In this document: in pieces, positions 10,771-23,164 of the stretch
Position numbering within the stretch: position 1 is the first letter of the stretch
How the letters are laid out: each line of letters opens with the position of its first letter
Assembly (NCBI GenBank): GCA_018340805.1
Contig: JACMZG010001911.1
Coordinates: 36,435,214 to 36,499,213 of the forward strand
Reading direction: 5' to 3'
Source: Microvelia longipes
Lineage: Eukaryota > Arthropoda > Insecta > Hemiptera > Veliidae
Length of the DNA stretch: 64,000 bases
Translations under genes and position numbers: made by a program
The notes under the pieces: generated by a model
Database searches by the model: none
What the model saw: only the letters and a program-made list of their open reading frames with translations
Told to the model about the DNA's origin: nothing

Positions 10771-12601
10771 CTTTTTTAGAGTAAACACAGTAGGGGTTAT
10801 ACGTGACTGGGACGCACATAGATACTGCCTGGAACGGATAGTTATGAAATTTATCGAACAGATTGTTATGATGTTAAGTTAACAGATGTTAAGTTCCGAA
10901 TCACCCTGGAATTCGGAATTTTAGGGTGAACACAATACTTTTTCTTTTACCTTCTCCAGGAGCAAGAAAATGCAATTACTTTCCTACACACATTTCTAGG
11001 TTCTAAAGCAATCTGATTCGGGCAAGAGCTTTTTTGTAAACTATTGGACAATTTTTCCAAATAGCCTCCTGCTTTCTAGATTTGAAATTTCCTGGATTCC
11101 ACGTTCTTGTAGTTTCTTACGGATGTAACTTGTGTACTGAAAGTAAGCGCTTCAAAACACACATTTCCTTTATGCTTTGGTCTTTGTTAGAAAAATGTTT
11201 TTCTGGATGACAAAGTTATTTATAGAAATATACGGTTTAAGGGATGTACCTTGTTGTAATGAAATATGTATATGACGTCATTAAACCTTTGACTTTCATT
11301 GACCCAGCAATCATTGAATCTATTACAACAATTTTCTTTGTATAAAAACACTATGCCCGTGTTATGGCTTCCGGCCCATCAGGGTATTCACCCTGCGGGA
11401 ACAACCTCAGGGGGGTCGTATCTATACTATCCTCTAAGAATTAATTAACGTTGGCTAAATCGTTTAAATTGGATAAAGCTGGAATTTAATGCCCATATAT
11501 TATTGCATAAGGTAAAAAAATGGAAAAATTGAATATTATATCAATATTAGTTCTGATTTTATCTATTTATTTTTGAAATATTTTGTAAATATATCATGCT
11601 GTTTTTAACTAATACATTTTGAGATCTGCTAATATCGTGGAAGAATGCTAGTTAAAATATTAAATAAACTTATAGGATAATATCAAAGAGATACCGTGCC
11701 ACAGAAAGGCGGAGGTGCCACGTGGCCTGGGCCCTCTGGTTTCTATTATTAATTATCTACTGCTAGATTATTAATGTCACTTATATTCCTTGAAAAGGTA
11801 TTAATTAAAACATTGATTTCTTTCCAAGTCCTGAATCCTACTTTTGCCTTCCTATAAATAATCATATATTATTAATTATTGTTTTTAACTCCCTCTTTGA
11901 GTTAATTCCTAATTCACTTTATGACATTATAAAGGTATTTTACCTTATCCTTTATTACATTAATGGGTATAAAACGTTTTTGGGGCAAAATAATTCTTAA
12001 ATATCGGGAATAGGATTGAATAAAGCTTCAGATCATAAAATAGGATTTTCGGGGTAAAATAATAGCATGGTTATAAAAGAGAAGAAATTGCGAATAACCT
12101 AAAAATTAATATTTTTAAAAATTATAGGGCTATAAATTTTAAGAACCCTAACCTTACCTTTTTGCTTGAATATTCTTTCCTTTTTACCTACATAATTTTT
12201 CAGTGAGTATTTTTTTATGAATGCTTAAATATCAAGGAGATATTTTTAATGTTATAATTTAGTAGATATAAAAATTTTAAACTAATAAATAAAGTTATTA
12301 TGGTGTTCAAGTCGAAAGCTCTCAAACTTAGTTTTATATCCCCTGAATAACAGTATTTATGTAATCATATATGGTTTCAGCCCCTTGCATAAATGCGCTG
12401 AGGCCTTTTCTAGTATAGCATAATATTAGATATATTGGTTATTGAAGAGGAAATAAGTTATTTTTAAACATGTTCAAAAATGTATTTTTTTACAAAAATA
12501 ATAAATCAGCTGAGGTATATTTAGAATATTAGATCTTAAGAAACAAAAGAAACAACTGACAATGTCAAGAAATGCGATACCGGAGAGCGATAACTGAGAA
12601 G
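10771..12601. other. No gene seen
   Basis: TGACGTCA at 11273-11280 followed by TTAAACCTTTGAC may be a worn fragment of family A. A GC-richer patch at 11350-11420 (inverted CAGGG/CCCTG words) and another at 11695-11740 have no known counterpart. The rest is AT-rich. Confidence 0.45.
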
Positions 12602-13340
12602 ACAATCGGATCTAGTTGACAAAGGAACTAGGTCGGGCGAGTTTAACCTAGACAGTTGGATCTAGTTTGACAGAGGAAGACAGTCGGATCTAGTTTGACA
12701 AAGGAACCTAGACAGTCGGATCTAGTTTGACCAGAGGAAACCTAGACAGTCGAATCTAGTTTGACAGAGGAACCTCTAGACAGTTCGATCTATTGACAGA
12801 GGAACCTAGACAGTTGGATCTAAGTTTGACAGGAACCTAGACAGGATCTAGTTTGACAAAGGAACTAGACAGTCGGATCTAGTTTGACAGAGGAACCTAG
12901 GAACAAGTCGAATCTAGTTTGACAGAGGAACCTAGACAGTTGATTAGTTACAGAGGAACTAGTGGTCTAGTTTGACAAGAGGAAACCTAGACAGTCGGAT
13001 CTAGTTTGACAGAGGAACCTAGACAGTCGGATCTAGTTTGACAGAGGAACCTAGACAGTCGAATCTAGTTTGACAGAGGAACCTAGACAGTCGATCTAGT
13101 TTGACAGAGAACCTAGACAGTTGGATCTAGTTTGACAGAGGAACCTAGACAGTCGGATCTAGTTTGACAAAGGAACCTAGACAGTCGGATCTAGTTTGAC
13201 AGAGGAACCTAGACAGTCGAATCTAGTTTGACAGAGGAACCTAGACAGTTGGATCTAGGTTTGACAGAGGAGGGACTAGACCTATATCTAGTTTGACAGA
13301 GAACCTAGACATCGATCTAGTTTGACAGAGGAACCTAGGA
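12602..13340. repeat. Minisatellite, 32-bp unit, about 23 copies
   Basis: The unit contains GGATCTAGTTTGACAGAGGA followed by ACCTAGACAGTC. Units in the centre and right are nearly identical; those on the left are shortened or broken by small deletions. It is richer in G+C than the flanks. The right end lies directly against the Penelope endonuclease fossil, so the array expanded at, or was captured next to, that element. Confidence 0.95.
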
Positions 13341-13528
13341 GGATAAACAAAATGGTTGAATTCTCTACCAGTTTGCCCGCAATACATGTTAGCACATCCT
13401 GCTGCTCCACATCGGATAGCATACACACCACTCTTATTTTCCGGGTGTATAGGATCTTTAACCCGAGAAAGTTGTTGTCTTAAGGAGTTGGTAGCACTGA
13501 ATGCACTAAGTCTCCCAAAAGACTTTTT
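13341..13528 (-). pseudogene. Penelope-like element fossil, GIY-YIG endonuclease part
   Basis: Read on the minus strand, an open frame of about 60 codons carries the linker and start of a GIY-YIG nuclease: a block like NSLRQQLSRVKDP, then SGVYAIRC, eight residues, then MYCGQTGREFN. G-V-Y and Y-x-G-Q-T-G-R are the family signature; here Y-I-G reads Y-C-G. In Penelope-like retroelements this domain follows the reverse transcriptase and cuts the target DNA. The frame breaks upstream after a run of A, and downstream the domain is cut off where the 32-bp minisatellite begins. The reverse transcriptase is not found nearby, so this is a small, inactive 3' fragment. A cellular GIY-YIG nuclease is possible but less likely in this company. 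Confidence 0.75.
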
Positions 13529-15245
13529 TTTAGTTAAATTAAGTTTAAAGGTAAACTTTAAACTTTAAAATGTTCTTAACTTTTAGTTTTCTTAAGCTGA
13601 TCCAGCGACTACTTTGTTTGCCTGAAGTACAATTAGAAAAGGTAAGAAAGACAGTGACGCCATTTTTATTTTTACCGTATTCAAGTAAAATTTGTAACTT
13701 ATTTCTAGTTTAGACGTTGCAATATTTTTAAGCTACACAAAAACAGTAGCATAGATGATTTATCATGTGTGATTTATTAAAATTATTAATAATTGCTCCA
13801 GTATTTAGTAAATAGATAAAAGCAATGGTTATAGAATTGGATTCGAACTATGACACTTTAGAATTCCAGGAGTGTTTAATAATTTTTTAATCGTCTGCGC
13901 CAAACGGTAGAGCGGAAAGCAACTTACTTTCTGTTCTGATTTTTGTTCCCTCTCTTATATTTACAAACAGGCCGTAATACGGTTCTTTCCTCCCTCAAAA
14001 TAAGGGCGGAAAGTTAATTTTTTTCTTCCTTTTAGAGGAAAACATTTATTTTGAGAATAGAACAATCACGGTGTAATGGAGCGAACATTACTTAATTTAA
14101 ACTTATGACTTCGTGGTGTAAAGGAAAAATACGTTTGCTTATGAAGCGGCAGTGTAAATACTAATTTCTATAGACTCCAACTATTATAGTTGTTTCTAAA
14201 CGACGAACACATTTTCCTCTTATTACATAAAAATGCCTTGTTTTGTTTAAAAATTAACTGTTGTAAGTAAACAGAAACACAGAAAGGTCTACTCACCCTA
14301 TTAAAAAGGTTAAAAAGTCCTTAAAAGTATAATTAAAAGTTGCTTCAACTAACTGTTTAATAGGCAAAAGTCTTGATGCTACAAAACCAGTTTTAAACAT
14401 TTTATTCTTACATTTAGAAAAAAGAGAGGATTGCTATAAAGAAACAAAGCTGGAGATAACAGCGCTAAGCTAACTGTTAGAGATAACTAGAACAACGCAA
14501 GGGCTAAAACATTAATGATGTTTAAAACAGTTGTGTTTTTGTAAAATTATAGTTATCACGACAGATACTAATTGTTGCGTATAATATTGTTTTACTGATT
14601 TCTTTTGATTATTTGACATCCTATTTTTTCACAACTTTTTTTGTATTTCATAAATAAGATTGTCTTTTCTTCTATCGTTTTCCTTTGGATTAATTTAGTG
14701 ATGTACTAGGTGGAATGATACCAATATACTCTATAATAATTATAAACTCGGGCAACACATTATTGAAAACAGCAGTCCTACTTCAAAATGAATTATTCAA
14801 AGTAAAGCTTTCGTCATGGTGATGACAGGCATCACCTGTAAAATCTATATGGTAGCAATTCAATGAAAACCTCAACAAAGTAGTCAGTCATAAACTTAAG
14901 TAAATAATTTTGGGTGTCTTAATAATGAATAACAATTAACAGTCTTAAATAATTTGTTGTCCTTGTTTATAACTTCTATAGTCTATAAGTGAAGTTATAT
15001 AATATAATTATTATATTTACTACTACTTCGCTTATACTACTGAATATAAAAATTCTAGACTTATTTTAAGAAAGAGCTTGGTGTGACCGAAGTAACTCAA
15101 CGATAATGATGAAACAAGTCTAATGACATCATTTATGTGGTGTATGCATCGTGGTTTTATTTATTTAAATGTTTTCCCTGTCAAAGAGACAACAGACGTA
15201 AACATAACAACTGCATTAATTCAATTAAAATTCAGACTTGGTGCA
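13529..15245. other. No gene seen
   Basis: AT-rich sequence with no supported coding region or repeat. Confidence 0.5.
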
Positions 15246-15378
15246 ACGCATCTGTGCTTTTAGCGAATATCCTTTGGAAATTCGCCTAATGGGATAGGCG
15301 TCATGGCGGAATTTGAACCTCGGACCACGACACAAATCCGTTTCAGAGGTCCCTAATGACGAAAAAAAGTTTCGCGAG
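15246..15378 (-). repeat. tRNA-like retroposon fragment
   Basis: On the minus strand GTGGTCCGAGGTTCAAATTC (centre about 15320) is a T-arm with a consensus B box. The following GGCGAATTTCC and AAAGCAC words recall family D. The A box side is unclear. It abuts the long (TA)n tract. Confidence 0.45.
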
Positions 15379-15383
15379 ACTTT

Positions 15384-15395
15384 TATATATATATA

Positions 15396-15485
<90 letters not shown>

Positions 15486-15515
15486 ATATTTATATATATA
15501 TATATATATATATAT

Positions 15516-15561
<46 letters not shown>

Positions 15562-15563
15562 CA
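15384..15563. repeat. (TA)n microsatellite, about 180 bp
   Basis: Longest TA tract in the window, broken by occasional AA or TT slips into nested palindromes. Confidence 0.95.
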
Positions 15564-15579
15564 TATGTATTTCTAGACA

Positions 15580-16140
15580 CTTTCTTGTAACACTCTATCT
15601 TTCGAACGGATTAATATTTTTTAACCATACTTGGTACAAAAATCAACCTTCAGGAGGACACGAACCCTATTGAAAACCAGGTTTTTGTGACGTCATTAAC
15701 CCGGTTTGCTGAGTCAGCGAAAAATTTGAAAAAAATCGGCAAAATTCAGGGTTAATATTTTTTGCCGCGAAAAAAGGTCATTATTTATGTTTTTTGAGAC
15801 GCTAAATCGAATAAAACTGGTCCGAAGTCGATACGACCACTCTAAGTGACCAAAAATTCGAAAAAACCATTGTAAATTACCTAAAACCAAAATTTAGGTC
15901 GATAAAAAATAAATTTCGAGTAGGGTGTCGTTTTCTATGTAATTTGGGGCCTGATCGAATGAAACCGGTCCGAAGACGATACGACCACTTTAAGTTACCA
16001 AAAAGTCGAAAAAACCAGAAAAATTATAGAAAAAAATTACGGTCGTTGAAAATTAAATTTCGAGTAGGGTGTCGTTTTCAATGTTTTTTTGGGCCTCTGA
16101 GTTTGAATGCCAGTGGTCCGGAGTAAATACGACCACTCAA
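15580..16140 (+). repeat. 147-bp tandem repeat with a TGACGTCA-bearing leader
   Basis: The leader (15580-15790) has TGACGTCA at 15688-15695 and words like those of family A (AACACTC, GTACAAAAATCAA, TTAACCCG), so it may be a distant relative. Three tandem units follow, aligned on GGTCCGAAG.CGATACGACCA (about 15820, 15967 and a worn third near 16115) and on TCGAGTAGGGTGTCGTTTTC (about 15916 and 16060). The third unit runs straight into a tRNA-like SINE unit. Confidence 0.8.
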
Positions 16141-16545
16141 ACGCTGGGTACCTGGGTTCACATCCTGGAAGGGTCTATAATTTTTTATCGTTTTTTTTTA
16201 CTTAATATAAGTTTACAACTAGAAAATAATTCTGGCGCGGTGGTCCGCATGTCGGGCGAATTTCCTTTGGATGCGAGCACTCAAACCCTGAGTACCAGGG
16301 TTCACATCCTGGAAGGGTCTATAATTTTTTATCGTTTTTTTTTTACTTAATATAAGTTTACAACTAGAAAATAATTCTGGCGCGGTGGTCCGCATGTGGG
16401 CGAATTTCTTTGGATGCGTGTTTTCGTGCTTTTTACATTTATAAGTTTACAACTACTAAATTAAATAATTCCGGCCGCGGTGGTCCGCTGTCGGGCGAAT
16501 TTCATTTAGAATGCGTGTTTCCGTGCTAAACAACCCATTTCTTGC
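16108..16545 (+). repeat. Family D tRNA-like SINE units in tandem
   Basis: Head-to-tail units of about 150 bp. Each complete unit has GGCGCGGTGGTCCGCATG, CGGGCGAATTTCC, a short stem around CCCTGAGTACCAGGG, a B-box-like GGTTCACATCC, a T-rich stretch and then AAGTTTACAACTAG leading into the next unit. The first unit is fused to the 147-bp repeat, and the last two lack the B-box section. The head resembles a tRNA with a long variable arm (serine or leucine type). No tRNA fold is intact. Confidence 0.75.
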
Positions 16546-16765
16546 TTAAGGTTCTGGTTCATGCTTTAGAACCTAAGCAGTTACTCAATTGTCAAGCACT
16601 GCTCGTAACTCATTTTGTCTGTATTTTCCAAAGGAAATGCGCTTAAACATTTAAAGATAACTGACTAAGCTTAAATATAAGTAACTAAGCTTTAAAACTA
16701 GTGCAAAAATAATAGTGCGTACTTCTAATTTTTAGAGGCATAGTTTTGTACAACAACTGGATAAT

Positions 16766-16932
16766 TATTACCACCGCGCCAGAATTAGTTTTCTAGTTGT
16801 AAACTTATATTTAGGTAAAAAAACGATAAAAAATTATTGTCCCTACTAGGATTTGAACCCTGGTACTCAGGGTTTGAGTGCTCGCATCCAAAGGAAATTC
16901 GCCCGACATGCGGACCACCGCGCCAGAATTTT
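16766..16932 (-). repeat. Family D tRNA-like SINE unit, inverted
   Basis: Reverse complement of the units at 16.1-16.5 kb, with the best-preserved B box in the window (GGTTCAAATCC, minus strand, 16849-16859). Both flanks carry the GGCGCGGTGG start word, so this copy too comes from a tandem array. With the plus-strand array it can form a stem of over 100 bp. Confidence 0.8.
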
Positions 16933-16974
16933 TGATTTATGTGTCATAAGCCTTATATCAGCCCGCTTGGCTCT

Positions 16975-17040
16975 GTTCCTATAAGCGCTCAATTTCGGCA
17001 CCGGAGGTCCGGGATTCCATGCCCGGGCTATACAAGAAGT
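16975..17040 (+). repeat. tRNA-like arm remnant
   Basis: GGTCCGGGATTCCATGCCCGGGC folds like a T arm, with a stem of CCGGG and CCCGG. No A box is seen in place. Weak evidence. Confidence 0.3.
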
Positions 17041-17150
17041 TTATGTTGTGTAAAAAGATTTCCTCAACTTTTGTTGGCACTTAAAGAATAGTGGATTCAA
17101 CCCACTTGAGGTAGTTCCCACAGGTTGAATAACTTAAAATCACCTAAAAC

Positions 17151-17885
17151 GGATAGGTTTTTTTAATATTGGTTATGGGTTTAAAATAATAAATTTGTTG
17201 TATTAAGAAATTTTGGTATAAAACTTTTTAATTCCTTTTAACTTTAATTTTTTTAATTCCTTTACATACACATGATTATTTTGATTTTAATTTTTCTAAA
17301 AACGAATACAAGTTACACATATATATCTTATAAAATATTAATTTTAAAAAAGAAAATAAAAATTATAATAGGAAATAATATTAAAATATTAATTACGATT
17401 GTAAGTCATTATTTATATTGCATAGATGTATATAGTATGTTTTATTAATTATTAATTGTATAGATTAGATACATATACATTTTGGGGATGAGTGAAGCGA
17501 GACAGAAGAAGGAAAGAATACTCTCCGAGTTACTCGGTACCCGATGTTTTATTATCACCACATGTGTTGAATCGTAACGAAACGTGATAATGTTTTCATT
17601 CTATAAATTATTTATCGTTTATTGGATTTTATTATCTTAAAGTTATAAAACTACAATAAAATGGTTTATTTGTTGTAGATTTTTGTCATTATTTTGCTTC
17701 CTTTTTGTGTAAAATTTATCAAATTGTAACATATTTATTTATTTTTTTTATGATATTTTATATGACCATATCTGGGCTAAAATATGAATATTTTGATAAT
17801 ATTTTTTTATTAGCTCCGGTTCTTTAACATTGTTTTAGGTTCAAAATAATAAGTTTGTTGTATTAAAAATGTTTAGTATAAAAGG
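17151..17885 (+). repeat. About 70-bp direct repeats 660 bp apart, with a family A tail between
   Basis: 17151-17224 and 17810-17884 share AAAATAATAA.TTTGTTGTAT and flanking words. Between them, 17475-17565 matches the end of family A (GGATGAGTGAAGCGAGACAG and CCGAG..ACTCGGTACCCGAT). The direct repeats are too short and diverged to be called LTRs. Confidence 0.55.
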
Positions 17886-19389
17886 GACTCATACATTCAT
17901 ATTGACATGATTATAAAAGTCACACACATATTCAAATAGATTGACACGTTCTTATGACTACTCAGCAGTCTCATAACATATTAACGTTATAACCAAGAAA
18001 TAGTAAAATTAATTTTTAAATGTTACTCTTTTGGTAACTTCCTGGGGGTAAACAAAGTTATCCGCTATGCTCAATGCTAAAGGTAGTGAAAATCTCGGAA
18101 GAGATGATATTATTGATTCATACTGAAAGTAGAGACTGCTGTCGCACAAAGTGACTGCCTGTCTGCTGCTATATTTGGTTTTATACTTCTTCCATCCCCT
18201 TTATTCTTGATTTTTTTTCTTGCCCGAGCAACCTTCTTTTAAGATCTTATTTTAGCGACCGCGTTGATTTCCTTACTGTGTAACGCACATTCCATAATTG
18301 TTTGCACTAGCTCTTTTATCATCTTTCTCTTTATTCAGTCTTGAATTTTATTTCATCTTCGATGTGCGGAAGATTCTAATATACGAAAGATTTTTTAAAA
18401 AATTTCCTTGTAGTCTCTTTGAAGAAATTATGAATAATTTGTTAAATTAAATTTTTCTTGTAAAACCCTTCTATACATACTGCTACGCCTGTAATAGAGT
18501 TTCAATTTGTGTTGCAAAAAACCGGTGTGTTTAGTTTCGTCCTAATCGTATACTTAAGCTGAGCCCATTAAACTAAACCTTATTCTTAAACCTAATATGT
18601 ATTAAATGTCGTATGGTTATATTTTAGTTTTAAATACTCTTTATGTTTGGTTTTGAAAAGCATATCGAATGATTAACGCTGAAAGACGGTAATATTTAGT
18701 GTACATAAAGGAGGTTTTGGTGTCATTATGTATACTCTGCTAGGGCGCTAAACAAGCATCTATAATTAGTTTCCTCTCCTTGGTTTCTGTATATAATGAC
18801 TCTATATATTATCCTTTAATATGGTAATTCTAATTAACTTTAAACATTTTACTATTCGTTATGGTGATTAAACAAAATGGGATTTTTTTAACTATTTATA
18901 ATCGTTTTAGAAGCGTGCGTATGACGTAGCTTTTATCTATAGGTGCATTAAGTTAGATTATTCGATTAAGAGACTGGTTTTATTACGTTGATTCTTCTAG
19001 GTGTGGTACTTCAAGTTTCAATCTGGTATATTCGTAAACTCTGTTAAAACATTGTTTGCCTTAAATGCTACTTTTAAGAACTTTTTTTGAAGGGTAATAT
19101 TTCAGTTTATTTCATAAAGGATTTAAACAGTGCTAAAATAAAATTAAAAAAAATATAAGTAATTGTGCTGTCGATAATTTATAGTGCTTTATTTCAAAAA
19201 TGAAAACGTTCTCAAAGCCCTTTCTGAAAAAGTTCTTTAGTTATTGCTAAATGAAAATATGTTGAGTATTGTGTATTTGAAAATATGTTGAGTATTGTGT
19301 ATTTATCCATTATTTACTATCGTTTATTAGTGTTAAGCTTAGAATTCTTATCCCTATAAGGTAAAGCGACAATAGTTTTATTGTATTCT
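17886..19389. other. No gene seen
   Basis: Apart from a 27-bp tandem doublet (19252-19305, GAAAATATGTTGAGTATTG twice), no structure or coding region is supported. Confidence 0.5.
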
Positions 19390-20165
19390 TGTATACTTTT
19401 CCTCTATATACGGGAGGTATATAGGAAACGTATTGTGTTTGCAAAAAACTGTAACCATGATTTAAATTATGTGTGTGTGTGTCGTTTACCATCGTAGCTC
19501 CCAGTGTATTTATGTATTTGAGTTCAAACGTGGTACGAAAATTAATCTGTCGGTCTTGTTGTGCTATGCAAGGAAATGTTGTATGACGTCATTAGCCCCC
19601 AAAAATTACTGCAAGATTTCGATATTTATAAAAGCGGAAAACTGTTGCGATGAGGTTAGTATTTAGCACGCATATAATCATATATAAGACTAACATATGT
19701 GCCAAATTTCATCTCTTTATTAGCATTAATTTAATTTTTATTAAATCGTATAAGTTTTTATAAAAATTTTAGAAAATCAGAAAATACTCTAATTAAGTTA
19801 AAATTCGGTACAAGTTTATTTCTTTACATAATCAATAAGTATACCTAAGTTACAGTAAGTTAAGTCAGTTTTGTTTGATTACGGCAAGTATATCTACGTT
19901 TTTGTTGGATCAATGAAGTTAATCATCGAAAAAGGTCACTCATTAGATGGGTGACCGCTAGGAATAAAACTAATGTATTTAATATTTGAGGACGGGCGCA
20001 GCGAGTCCGATAACGTGTTGAAAAATAAATTTTGCGATTGTATATTTTGAGGACGTGCGAAGTGAGTCTAGAGTAGTGAAGACGAGCGAAGATATTCGGA
20101 TGTCGTGAAAATGAGTGTAGCGAATCTGAGGTGAAGAAAAAAATCTTCGTCTCACCCGTTCCTAA
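19390..20165 (+). repeat. Family A repeat, near full length
   Basis: Contains all landmarks in order: AGGAAACGTATTGTGTTTGC, the TG-rich and CATCGTAGCTCCCAG block, TGACGTCA (19584-19591), AGCGGAAAACTG, TTTAGCACGCATATA, GTGCCAAATTTCATCT, the AATAAGTATACC section and a degraded 5S-like block (19915-19968, GATGGGTGACCGCTAGGAAT). The GAGGACG.GCGAAG-type tail units follow. It ends near CCCGTTCCTAATTTTT. The short ORFs inside are not conserved between copies, so the family is non-coding as far as visible. Confidence 0.9.
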
Positions 20166-21764
20166 TTTTTTTCAAGTTTCGTAATTATTTTGTTTCGACG
20201 CACCTTTTACTAAGATATCGATTTTTCCCCCCTTATTAAAAATGCGAGTTGTTTTCATCGTAAAGATTAACTGTTGCGTATCTAATTGAGTCAAAAAACA
20301 TATTTTATTAAGAAATTATAAAATCAAATTTCTAAAGCATTTTTTGGACTGAACCCAATTTTTTCAAAAGTATTTATTTCATTTTATATATTTCTTATTT
20401 ATCTCTAAACTCGATAAAATAGTTTTAATACGTTTTGAGATTCATTTTATTTTGGTTTCAAGTTTTTAAGGATTTCTTTTTTTTAACAAAATGTAAGGTG
20501 TATTTCCCAGGAGTCCCTTAGAAAGAAGTGACATAGAAAAAAAGGGTGTGGGCTATGAGTTTTTTCTGTTAGTCTGCTAGCATTTCATCCAGTATAAACT
20601 ATCACTGTTACCAAGGGAAAAATGCTGGCGTATTGTCAAGTGTTGCCAACCTCTTTCCCAACTGGAAAGAGTATCCTGAATGGTTCAACCTGGGATTTTT
20701 TTTATAAAATTTTTTCCTTCATTTTATAAAATAGTAAACTTATAATAAAAATTACTTTTTCTCATTTGAAGAAATATATTTAAAGAATGTTATTATCTTC
20801 CTTATATTAAATTTTTTGATTCACTGATATAAAAATGTACTTAAAAATGTTTATTTTTATATTTTAATAAACAATTTGTTGAGCTAAAAGCTTATTTATT
20901 ACAGCTATAAAATATATTATTATATCTTTGTTAACTTAAAAAGCCAAGTATGAGAATAAAAGTTAATTAATCTTTACTTTTACAATTTTTATTTAGGAAT
21001 ATTTTTATCTTTATCATCCTGAGATGATCTTTCTATATTAATTTTTAGGAGTTTTACATTAAAATCCGTAACATCTAAGGATTGTTTTGTTAGGAGTCAA
21101 TTATTACTCTTTTTCCAGTTTTACTTAAGTTACTTTTTTATTATACGATGTAAGCTTTTTAGAAGGGTTTTTATTATCATTTTAATAAGATGTTACAGTA
21201 ATGTTTCAATTAATGCTTTCCTTACGGTGATTACTTATACTTACTCATATATTTAACATCCCGTAAACAAGATATTTAACTTTAAAGAACAAGATATCCT
21301 ATTTATTGAATACAACGTTTTTAATTATTTCATTTTTTGATTTTGTTATTTATTTTATTTATTTATATTTTTTTATTTATTTTATTTTTTTTTTTTAGAT
21401 ATAGTACTTTTTAATACCCTATTGTCTTGAGTTTGTCCTTCTTAGTTTAAGTTTTGATCTTTGTGTATTTTATTTTTTGATTTGTATTTTTATCTATATA
21501 CAAATATTCTTCCGGCTGGATGTTGTCGAAGGCTAGCTTTTTAATATAAAAAAATATTGGTGGAGAAACGTATTTCATTACAAACCTCTTGGATTAACTG
21601 GTTTAACTTTACGGATCTCATTAAATCTGAACGTTGATTACTTTATTGTAAATTTTGTTTAAATGTTATTATTGTTTATAATTGTGTAAGTGAATAACAT
21701 TTGATATAACCGTGTTTTCCAAAACTTAAATGGATGAAAAATATTATATTTACTTTTATTCTTT
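20166..21764. other. AT-rich, no gene seen
   Basis: Extremely T-rich on the plus strand in places (21340-21410). No feature supported. Confidence 0.5.
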
Positions 21765-23164
21765 TTATTATTGTGTTGTATATTATTTGTGTTAAGGTAA
21801 TTACATGTTGTTCTATATTGTATTATTTTTATTATTATGTTGTGTATTATTTGTGTTAACGGTATTACATGTTTGTCTGTACATGTATTATTTTTATTAT
21901 TGTGTTGTGTATTATTTGTGTTAAGCTGTATTACATGTTGTCTGTACATGTATTATTTTTATTATTGTGTTGTGTATTATTTGTGTTAAGCGGTATTACA
22001 TGTTGTCTGGTATGTAATTGATTTTTATTATTGTTGTTGTGTATTATTTTGTGTTAAGCTGTATTACATGTTGTCTGTACATGTATTATTTATTATGTGT
22101 TTGTGTATTATTTGTTTAAGCATATTAATGTTGTCTGACATGTATTATTTTTATTATTTGTTTGTGTATTATTTGTTGTTAAGCTGTATTACATGTTGTC
22201 TGTACATGTATATATTTTTTTATTGTTTGTGTATTATTTGTGTTAAGGTATTACTGTTGTCTGTACATGTATTATTTATTATTGTGTTGTGTATTATTTG
22301 TGTTTAAACGGTATTACATTTGTCAGCTACATGTATTATTTTTATTATTGTGTTGTGTATTATTTTGTGTTAAGCGGTATTACAATGTTGTCTGACATGT
22401 TATTATTTTTATTATTGTGTTGTGTATTATTTGTGTTAACTGTATTACATGTTGTCTGTACATGTTTTTTTTTTTTTTTTTGTTGTTTTATTATTGTGTT
22501 AACGCTGTATTCATGTTGTCAGTACATGTATTATTTTTTATTATTGTGTTGTGTATTATTTGTGTTAAGCTGTATTACATGTTGTCTGTACATGTATTAT
22601 TTTATTATGTGTTGTGTATTATTGTGTTAGCGTAATTACATTTGTCTGTACATGTATTAATTTTTATTATTGTGTTGTGTATTATTTGTGTTAAGCGGTA
22701 TTACATGTTGTCGTACATGTTATTATTTTATTTTGTGTTTGTGTATTATTTGTGTAAGCGGTATTACATGTTGTCAGTACATGTATTATTTTTATTATTG
22801 TGTTGTGTATTATTTGTGTTAAGCGGTATTAATGTTGTCTGTTGTATTATTTTTATTATTTGTGTTTGTGTATTAAAGCTGTATTACATGTTGTTGTACA
22901 TGTTTTTTTTTATTATTGTGTTGTTTATTATTTGTGTTAAGCTGTATTACATGTTGTCAGTACATGTTTTTTTTTATTATTGTGTTTGTGTATTATTTTG
23001 TGTTAAGCGGTATTACATGTTGTCTGTACATGTATTATTTTTTTATTATTGTGTTGTGTATTATTTGTGTTAAGCTGTATTACATTTGTCTGTACATGTT
23101 TATTTTTTATATTGTTTGTTGTTTATTTGTTGTTTAAGCGGTATTACATGTTGTCTGTACATGA
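21765..23164. repeat. Minisatellite, 65-bp unit, about 21 copies
   Basis: The unit reads roughly TGTATTATTTGTGTTAAGC, then GGTATTACATGTTGTCTGTA, then CATGTATTATTTTTATTATT and a short GTGTTG. The core contains TGTACATG and TTACATGTTGTC. Units differ mainly by one-base gains and losses in T, GT and GC runs. Long cysteine/tyrosine/leucine-rich ORFs across it are artefacts of the 65-bp phase. Confidence 0.95.

Noticed and set aside
12602..13340. CRISPR-like array
   Set aside because: The 32-bp units are contiguous with no unique spacers, and the setting is eukaryotic. It is a minisatellite.
17151..17884. LTR pair of a short retroelement
   Set aside because: The 70-bp repeats are diverged, lack TG...CA ends, primer site and coding sequence, and enclose a family A tail.
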